A DNA stretch of 64,000 nucleotides from an uncultured Prevotella sp. (lineage in GTDB: Bacteria; Bacteroidota; Bacteroidia; Bacteroidales; Bacteroidaceae), in NCBI GenBank assembly GCA_905196835.1, contig CAJJWN010000009.1, forward strand, positions 1 to 64,000. The letters run 5' to 3'. Position numbers and translations under genes: made by a program. Below are positions 58,155 to 64,000 of this stretch, in pieces. The notes below the pieces were generated by a model. The model had not been told where the DNA came from. It saw only the letters and a list, made by a program, of their open reading frames with translations, and did not search any database. Position 1 is the first letter of the stretch. Every line of letters begins with the position of its first letter.

Positions 58155-60599
58155 ATGGAAAGTAAGAACGAGCTAATTATCGATTATATATCAGGCCTTA
58201 AAGTAAAAGCAACTCCTGAAGAAGTGGATGCTGTTCAGGTTTTTTCAAAAATACTTGTTGAAGATTATCATTATCCCAAAGAATATATCCAGACAAGACC
58301 GCAATATAGAGTAAAAGCCCGTCCGTCTGATACAAAAAAGGAATATCCGGTAGACATTGCTGTCTTTTCGGATGCAAGCAAATCTGAAGACGCCCTATCT
58401 ATCATTGTTGAATGCAAGAAAAAGACGAGAAAAGACGGACGTTCACAATTGGAAGATTATCTCCGCCTGTCAAACGCCACATTGGGCGTATGGTTTAATG
58501 GCAATGAAAGGTCTTATATCAGGAAGATTGAGTCAAAAGGAAAAGTTTATTTCGAAGAGATACCAAATATACCCCAAAAAGGTCAACGTGTCGAAGACAT
58601 CGGAAAATATAAAAGAAAAGGATTAAAACCTACTCATAATCTAAAAACAACATTTAATGCTATCCGAAACTACCTTGTTGCAAATGCTACAGGTACAAAC
58701 AGGGACGAAATAATAGCCCAGCAACTTATCAATATAATTTTTTGCAAGATTTATGATGAGAAATTCACCGAACAAGAGGAAATAGTAGGTTTCAGGGCTG
58801 GTATAGATGAAAGTTCTGAAACAATAAAAGAGCGGATAAACGGTATATTTGACAAGGTAAAAGGAAAATACAATGAAGTAATTTCCATATCTGACAGCAT
58901 CTCGTTAGGAGCTGAAGAAATAAAGTATATCGTTGGCGAATTGCAGGGTTTCTGTTTGATAGAAAGTGAAAGGGACGTCATTGCCGATGCTTTTGAGACA
59001 TTCATTCAAGACGCGCTAAAAGGAGGACAGGGACAATTCTTCACACCACGGAATGTGGTGAAACTGCTGGTTGAGCTTATTGCGCCTAAGCCGAATGAAT
59101 TATTAATCGACCCGGCTTGCGGCACAGGAGGATTCTTGGTTGAAAGTTTACGGTATCTATGGCACGAACTTGAACGAGAATCGACTAAATACGGATGGCC
59201 GAAAGCTGCATTGCAAGAAGAAAAAATCAGCGCGGCAATAAAATGTATAAAAGGTATCGAGAAAGACGACTTCTTATGCAAAGTTGCCAAGGCATACATG
59301 GCAATATTAGGAGACGGCAAAGGCGGACTATTTTGCGAAGACAGCATAAATACGCCCGAGTCGTGGAAACCCATTACGCAGCAAAGCATAAAGTTAGGGA
59401 ACTTTGACGTGCTGCTCACCAACCCTCCATTCGGCAAGGACATAAAGGTGGTAGGAGAATCAAAACTCAAACAATATGACTTGGCGCATAAATGGAAAAA
59501 ACAAGGCAACAGATATGAAAAGACATCAAAATTAAAGACCGAAGAAACAATACAAATACTGTTCATCGAGCGTTCAATAAAGTTGCTAAGGGACGGTGGC
59601 AGGATGGGCATCATCTTGCCAGAGACGTTCTTCCATGCTCCCAAAATGGGATATGTCCTACAATACATGGCGAAAGGCAATAATATAAAATACTTGATTG
59701 ACTTACCCCACAACACGTTCAGGCCGTACAACAATGCAAAGTGTGTCGCCCTAATAATGGAGAAAGGCAGAAAGCAGCAAGATGAAATAACGATGATTGT
59801 TGCAGAAGAAATAGGACATGACCATAACGGCAAACCCATGTACAGGTGGGACAGCAAGAAAAGATGCATTACCGAAGAGATATGGGACGACATACCGTTA
59901 ATCATCGATGAAATCAAAAACGGAAAGAATAAATATGTATTTGACATCGATTCCGACAAAGTATTCAAGAAACAAATCATGGTGCCAAGGTATTATTGGC
60001 AAGATTCAATAGAAAGAATTAAAGCTTACGCAAATGACAACAATATCAATCTGGTTTCAATAAATACGCTTATAGAAGAGGGCGTGATAACAGCATTTGA
60101 CGGCCACGGCTCTCCACCGGCGGAATATAAGGGGAAGGGCGACATTCCGTATATCAGGGTTAAAGACATTGTAAATTGGGAGATTTACAAAGACCCGACT
60201 TCAAAAATCACGGAAGAGATATACAATAGTTTTGATATTCAAAAGAAAGAAATCAAACCGTATGACATCGCCTATGTAAGGCGTGGCAGCTACAGGATTG
60301 GCAGTGTGGCAATGGTTTCACCATACGATACGAAAGCGTTGTACACGAGAGAAATACTCTTTTTCCGTGTTTGCAAGAAATCAAACAAATACAATCTTAC
60401 ACCTCACTACCTGCTGTACCTGCTGTCACATAACTTAGTTGCCGCACAATCAAAAAATAAAATTCTCATTGAAACGACTAAGGATGTTTCAAAAATAGAA
60501 ACAATAACCAATATGGTAAAATCTGCGATAGACAGCAAATGGAAAGCTATATCAAACATTAATACACTAAGGCGAGAATTAGGAGACTTGACTACATAA
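58155..60599 (+). CDS. Single-chain restriction-modification-specificity protein (type IIG-like)
   Basis: 814 residues from ATG 58155; 58140 is also possible, and the frame's open stretch back to 58026 only reads through the direct repeat. Domains: an N-terminal nuclease (about 30-150) with EYPVDIAVF and SIIVECKKK, the D...ExK pattern of type I R-subunit N-domains; an N6-adenine methylase (about 300-580) with motif I DPACGTGGF and motif IV NPPFG; and one HsdS-like target-recognition domain (about 625-770). No helicase motor is present. It should methylate and cut at one recognition sequence by itself. AT-rich. Confidence 0.82.
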   Translation: MESKNELIIDYISGLKVKATPEEVDAVQVFSKILVEDYHYPKEYIQTRPQYRVKARPSDTKKEYPVDIAVFSDASKSEDALSIIVECKKKTRKDGRSQLEDYLRLSNATLGVWFNGNERSYIRKIESKGKVYFEEIPNIPQKGQRVEDIGKYKRKGLKPTHNLKTTFNAIRNYLVANATGTNRDEIIAQQLINIIFCKIYDEKFTEQEEIVGFRAGIDESSETIKERINGIFDKVKGKYNEVISISDSISLGAEEIKYIVGELQGFCLIESERDVIADAFETFIQDALKGGQGQFFTPRNVVKLLVELIAPKPNELLIDPACGTGGFLVESLRYLWHELERESTKYGWPKAALQEEKISAAIKCIKGIEKDDFLCKVAKAYMAILGDGKGGLFCEDSINTPESWKPITQQSIKLGNFDVLLTNPPFGKDIKVVGESKLKQYDLAHKWKKQGNRYEKTSKLKTEETIQILFIERSIKLLRDGGRMGIILPETFFHAPKMGYVLQYMAKGNNIKYLIDLPHNTFRPYNNAKCVALIMEKGRKQQDEITMIVAEEIGHDHNGKPMYRWDSKKRCITEEIWDDIPLIIDEIKNGKNKYVFDIDSDKVFKKQIMVPRYYWQDSIERIKAYANDNNINLVSINTLIEEGVITAFDGHGSPPAEYKGKGDIPYIRVKDIVNWEIYKDPTSKITEEIYNSFDIQKKEIKPYDIAYVRRGSYRIGSVAMVSPYDTKALYTREILFFRVCKKSNKYNLTPHYLLYLLSHNLVAAQSKNKILIETTKDVSKIETITNMVKSAIDSKWKAISNINTLRRELGDLTT

Positions 60600-60657
60600 G
60601 CCCAGATTTACTTTTAGCATAACAACGTTTACAAGCAGCAAACAATAAAGAATAATC

Positions 60658-61173
60658 ATGAAAGAAATCTGCACAAGCAACATAAATAACACCTTTATCA
60701 ACGACATACGCGCAATAATCAATACCGCACGCAGCAACGCCATGCGCAGTGTCGATTTCCAGCGCGTGCAGATGTACTGGCACTTAGGCAAGCGCATCTT
60801 CGAAGAGGAACAACAGGGCAAGCAGCGCGCCGACTATGGAACATATCTTATAAAGAACCTCGCCAAACAGCTTGAACCCGAATACGGCAGCGGATTTTCC
60901 GTAAGGCAATTGGAAATGTGTCGCCAGTTTTATAGAATATACCCAATTGCGAACGCGGTGCGTTCGCAATTGAACTGGACACAATATCGGATGCTTATCC
61001 AAATACCCGACCCCGACAAGCGCGAGTATTACGAACTCGAAGCGGTTAACAACAGCTGGACGGGACGCGAACTTGAACGGCAAATCAACTCGATGCTATA
61101 CGAACGTCACGTCCCGGCAGATGGTAGGTATGATTGGGAAATTCAAAATATGCAACAAGGATTGCAAAGATGA
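60658..61173 (+). pseudogene. DUF1016 (YhcG) nuclease, truncated
   Basis: 171 residues that match only the N-terminal half of DUF1016 proteins (SVDFQRVQMYWHLGKRIFEE, GFSVRQLEMCRQFYRIYP, LNWTQYRMLIQI). The family is normally about 340 residues with a C-terminal PD-(D/E)xK nuclease. The frame stops (TGA) at 61171-61173 just where the linker should lead into the nuclease, and no nuclease motif can be found in the next 150 bases. It sits next to restriction genes as usual for YhcG. Codon use returns to GC-richer style here. Confidence 0.75.
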
Positions 61174-61332
61174 TATATCTTACTCAATGAGTTAGCAACA
61201 GTAATTACGAGGCCATTTAATCTATGATTTCAAAACGCACCAGCATGGAATAGTTCTTCTAATAATATGGCTGTAGTTGAATGAGGCAGCATCGGATGAC
61301 ATTTTATGGCTTTTTACTATTATCAAGAAATC
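61174..61332. other. Gene-free remnant after truncated DUF1016
   Basis: 159 bases with no gene or repeat that I can support; no homology to the missing nuclease half was noticed in any frame. Confidence 0.4.
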
Positions 61333-61686
61333 TCAGAATGGGTATATTAACGTATTGGATTTCCACTGTTCAAGCGTTGCGTTTGCAGTAAGAGAATGTA
61401 TATCCTCCCTTTGTGCTATTTCCTTGAGTATGGGAACTGCAATATCTGGAGATGTTTGCAGTAAGCCGTAGGCAGCAAACATTCTAACCCCTACATTGGA
61501 ATCAGATAACAATGCCTCCAATTCATTCACTCGTCCTAAATCCTTTAGGTATTTAATAATTTGAATAATTTGTTTAAAGGCTTTATTGCCCTTTCTATAA
61601 TCGCCATTCTCTGTTGCGGCAACCTGAGTAGCCGATAAAGTCTTAAAAGTGAATAAGACTTTGCCAATATCATCAGTTTGTTTCAT
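61333..61686 (-). CDS. DUF2019 HEAT-like protein, possible immunity protein
   Basis: 117 residues, all helical. ATENGDYRKGNKAFKQIIQI, then NELEALLSDSNVGVRMFAAY and the final TANATLEQWKS match the DUF2019 pattern (HEAT-like repeat pair). Members are often found beside polymorphic toxins and serve as immunity proteins, but no toxin is present here. It reads leftwards with the next gene upstream. Confidence 0.65.
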   Translation of the reverse strand: MKQTDDIGKVLFTFKTLSATQVAATENGDYRKGNKAFKQIIQIIKYLKDLGRVNELEALLSDSNVGVRMFAAYGLLQTSPDIAVPILKEIAQREDIHSLTANATLEQWKSNTLIYPF

Positions 61687-61757
61687 TATTCCGCTGCTAT
61701 TCGTATGTTTTTTGTATTTTGTATAAAAGTTCGGGATTTATTGCACTCGCAACTTTT

Positions 61758-62423
61758 TCAAGCGAAGTCTATTTCTTCATAAAAACACCCACCTTTAATA
61801 ATGTCATATCCAACAACATTTTCTTGCTTCATAGCATCGATTATTCGTTCCGAGAAAAAGAAACCTCCTCCTTGCGGATATAATAAATCATAATCTTTAT
61901 ACTTACTTCTCAATACAACTTTTTTCAAGCAATAATCATTCAAGTCATTGTAATATTCTACTCGATTATTAAATTGCTTAATTATATTATCATTAAACAT
62001 ATCTACAAATATACATTTAGGATAAATAAATTCAGTATCTGGTATTATGGGGATAAACAAAAGATAGTAATCTTCTGTATGTCCTTTTATAGATATTCTC
62101 TTGAATGCATACTGTTTCTGGGGAACATCAAATTGCTCAAAAATTCTTTTTATTTTATTGCTGACGACTGCAACTAAACTTAAGCAAGAAGGCGTAAAAT
62201 CCATGAAATCCATCACGTGTTTTCGTGCTAATAGTTTACCAACAAGGTTGCCAGGCATATCCTCATACAAGTTCTCTCTATTTTCAAAATACATTGAAAT
62301 AGTTTTATTCTTATCTGAAATGTATTTTAGGAAACTTTCAGACTCAATGCAAATTGTATGAGGCATTTCATATCTACCTCTTGTTTTTTCGTCCAAAGCA
62401 TAATAAATTTGATAGTATTTCAT
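61758..62423 (-). CDS. Putative immunity protein (Imm43/DUF1629-like)
   Basis: 221 residues, AT-rich, no signal peptide. Strand-helix alternation with VVSNKIKRIFEQFDVPQKQY and HTEDYYLLFIPIIPDTEFIY resembles the DUF1629/Imm43 group of immunity proteins, whose pattern is 'S-x-K-hhh-hhh-F then YYLLxI'. The match is weak and by eye. It is in the same direction as DUF2019 with a 71-base gap and has a -7 box at 62474-62481. A role in protection against contact-delivered toxins is inference. Confidence 0.4.
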   Translation of the reverse strand: MKYYQIYYALDEKTRGRYEMPHTICIESESFLKYISDKNKTISMYFENRENLYEDMPGNLVGKLLARKHVMDFMDFTPSCLSLVAVVSNKIKRIFEQFDVPQKQYAFKRISIKGHTEDYYLLFIPIIPDTEFIYPKCIFVDMFNDNIIKQFNNRVEYYNDLNDYCLKKVVLRSKYKDYDLLYPQGGGFFFSERIIDAMKQENVVGYDIIKGGCFYEEIDFA

Positions 62424-62473
62424 ATGAGAGAGTTTTTATTGCTGAATATCAGCAATATAAGAAAATAAAGGTA

Positions 62474-62481
62474 CAAAAATA
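62474..62481 (-). promoter_or_regulatory. -7 box of the putative immunity pair
   Basis: TATTTTTG read leftwards, 51 bases before the ATG at 62423. Confidence 0.5.
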
Positions 62482-62781
62482 TGGCTATGGAAAAACGGGG
62501 TATAAAAGCTGTTTTTTGAGGAAGTGAGAGGATAGGAAGAAGATGCGTGTGAAGATGAAAATTTAACAAAAACTTAACAATCGGCAGGCATTTTTATCTT
62601 TTGCCGCAGGTCTGTCGGAACGGGGGCAGAACAGCAGAGGACTTGTCGAAGGGATTGATTACAACTATTGATTTTCAATATCTTCTATATTTTGAGACCC
62701 AACAGGGATACAAATTCATGAAATTAATCTTAAAACTCTGATTTTCGTTCTGCTAAGAAATTCATTTAATAGGAAATTCAC

Positions 62782-62789
62782 TACTTTTG
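62782..62789 (+). promoter_or_regulatory. -7 box of lgt
   Basis: TACTTTTG, 39 bases before the ATG at 62828. Confidence 0.55.
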
Positions 62790-62827
62790 TATTTGAACTT
62801 ACGTTAAATATAACATCATTAATTATT

Positions 62828-63676
62828 ATGAATAACCTTTTATACATAAATTGGGATATAGACCCTGTAATATTTAGTCTTGGGCCAGTTAAGATTCAAT
62901 ATTATGGTTTGATTTTTGTCACTGGGCTTGCTTTGTGTTACTACATAATTGGCCATATATACAAGAAGGAGAAAATTTATACTCCTGATGCAATGGAGAA
63001 GCTTTTTATATACGCAGTTATTGGTATTTTCGGAGGGGCAAGACTTGGGCACTGCCTGTTTTATGATTTTGAATATTTTTCTTCTCATATAATTGAAATA
63101 TTCATACCATTTAGAGAAAATGTTAATGGTGTTTACGAGTTTATAGGATACAAAGGCTTGGCAAGCCACGGAGGTGCAATAGGTTTGTTCATTGCCATGT
63201 TATTATACTCACGGAAAGTTCATATTCCATTCCCGAAAATAATAGACATCATAGCTATCTTGGCCCCATTAGGTGGAGCTTTTATAAGAATCTCTAATTT
63301 AATGAACTCTGAAATTATTGGACGTCCGACAGATTTGCCGTGGGCTTTTATTTTCAGGTACGTTGATGACTTACCCAGACATCCATCACAACTTTATGAG
63401 TCAATAAGTTATTTTATTATTTTCCTGATTATTTATTCTTTATACAAATATAAAAGACAGTTGTTTAAAGTCGGAAGTTATTTCTATTTTGGCTTTAGTA
63501 TTTTTGCGATTTTTCTCATGCGATTCCTTTTAGAATACACTAAGGAAAATCAAAAAGGTTTCGAAGATTCGTTGTTTTTCAATATGGGACAAATTTTGAG
63601 TATTCCATTTATTTTGGCTGGTATTATCTTAATAATAAAGAATGTAATAACTGTTCGCAAGAAGTGCAATAAATAA
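62828..63676 (+). CDS. lgt: Prolipoprotein diacylglyceryl transferase
   Basis: 282 residues with seven hydrophobic segments. Motifs: IKYYGLIF-type opening (here VKIQYYGLIFVTGLALCYYI), GYKGLASHGGAIGLFIAML, the Lgt signature FIRISNLMNSEIIGRPTDLP and RHPSQLYES. It transfers diacylglycerol from phosphatidylglycerol to the cysteine of prolipoproteins. It is conspicuously AT-rich compared with most genes in the window and lies in the accessory region, so it may be a transferred or second copy. Confidence 0.92.
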   Translation: MNNLLYINWDIDPVIFSLGPVKIQYYGLIFVTGLALCYYIIGHIYKKEKIYTPDAMEKLFIYAVIGIFGGARLGHCLFYDFEYFSSHIIEIFIPFRENVNGVYEFIGYKGLASHGGAIGLFIAMLLYSRKVHIPFPKIIDIIAILAPLGGAFIRISNLMNSEIIGRPTDLPWAFIFRYVDDLPRHPSQLYESISYFIIFLIIYSLYKYKRQLFKVGSYFYFGFSIFAIFLMRFLLEYTKENQKGFEDSLFFNMGQILSIPFILAGIILIIKNVITVRKKCNK

Positions 63677-63741
63677 GAATATTCATCGAATGCCAGATAT
63701 ATTGATAAACTCAACAAGGAAGCTAAATGCATACCTGTTTC

Positions 63742-63883
63742 GGCGGATTTGCAATCCGCCGATTTATTATTATAAGGATTTGCAATCCGATTAAACCAAA
63801 CAGCCATATTACTAAGAAACAAAGGAAGTCCAAGCGGATTGCAAATCCTTATAGAAACTTCCGTCGGATTGCAAATCCGACGG
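63742..63883. repeat. GGATTTGCAATCC palindrome cluster
   Basis: Four copies: GGCGGATT-TGC-AATCCGCC (63742-63760), ATAAGGATTTGCAATCCG (63772-63789), its exact inverse CGGATTGCAAATCCTTAT (63835-63852) and CCGTCGGATT-GCA-AATCCGACGG (63861-63883). The whole block is roughly symmetrical and may be a small fold-back element. Confidence 0.7.
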
Positions 63884-63889
63884 AACAGA

Positions 63890-63970
63890 GGACGCTAAAA
63901 GACGGCCTTTCAACGTGCAATATGCGGCAAATCGAACGATAAAAGGTCATGTTTTACATAGCAAAGGCTG
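63890..63970. repeat. AAAGACGGCCTTT array, site 8
   Basis: Units ctaaaagacggcctttcaac, gtgcaatatgcggcaaatcg and ataaaaggtcatgttttac. It abuts the palindrome cluster, as site 7 abuts the MITE-like element. Nothing coding is seen between 63677 and 64000. Confidence 0.55.
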
Positions 63971-64000
63971 ATAATATAAAATTAAAAGATTTATCTTTCA

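Larger units (their letters stand above)
62424..62827. other. Gene-free divergent region
   Basis: It holds the two facing promoters (62474 minus, 62782 plus) and about 250 bases of AT-rich sequence with 'taacaaaaacttaacaa' and a short G-rich island (ggaacgggggcag). No ORF or repeat is supported. Confidence 0.4.

Noticed and set aside
1..64000. tRNA or rRNA genes
   Set aside because: No convincing T-loop/acceptor combination or rRNA segment was found; the 11-base sarcin-ricin string at about 26850 is isolated.

Overview
The window is a piece of a Bacteroidales chromosome, most likely Prevotellaceae. The evidence is the Bacteroidetes -7 promoter box TAnnTTTG in front of many genes, a set of families largely confined to that order (DUF6452, DUF6048, DUF4199, DUF4230, DUF4251, DUF4738, DUF5686, DUF2723), and the absence of clear Shine-Dalgarno sites. 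Most of the window has roughly even base composition and ordinary housekeeping content. From about 56.4 kb to the end it becomes clearly AT-richer and carries accessory genes. No rRNA, tRNA, CRISPR array or transposase gene was seen.

Layout. 0-4.3 kb: the tail of a HigA-like antitoxin, then a run with DUF4199, a membrane GT2 glycosyltransferase, DUF6452, DUF6048 and ApbE. 4.3-13 kb: a Crp/Fnr regulator, an M3 peptidase, a tight trio (dCMP deaminase, S41 protease, 5-formyl-THF cyclo-ligase) and a phosphate transporter with a PhoU-like tail. 13.4-20.5 kb: a lipoprotein, then a close-packed set (NTP transferase, ATP-grasp-like protein, CDP-alcohol phosphatidyltransferase, HAD protein, DUF5686 barrel) that looks like an uncharacterised CDP-activated headgroup pathway, then a thioesterase. 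20.8-27.5 kb: LacI regulator, dciA-like/recF, TPR protein, ribH, xth, a zinc-ribbon/flavin protein with a long folded leader, and two small membrane proteins. 28.2-36 kb: a YbhGFSR-like efflux system with TolC and a divergent AraC regulator. 36-55 kb: lipoproteins, an ArsG/CcdA-like membrane protein, cysE, an rRNA methyltransferase, a DPP-IV-type peptidase, purD, a DedA-like protein, DUF4251, DUF2723, a deacetylase and queG.

55.3-64 kb is a defence and accessory island: an Mrr endonuclease, an AbiE toxin-antitoxin pair with a strong inverted-repeat operator, a single-chain restriction-methylase-specificity protein, a truncated DUF1016 nuclease, two putative orphan immunity genes and an AT-rich lgt. 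The Mrr-AbiE module lies between two 125-bp direct repeats made of the 5' end of ybjQ plus a promoter (117 of 125 positions identical by eye).

The intergenic DNA is unusually structured. There is a 276-bp palindromic MITE-like element in two full copies and one fragment, eight arrays built on the word AAAGACGGCCTTT with a period of about 21 bp, very long hairpins placed exactly between stop codons, and locus-specific 'word' repeats. All positions and identities were read by eye; no database search or folding program was run.
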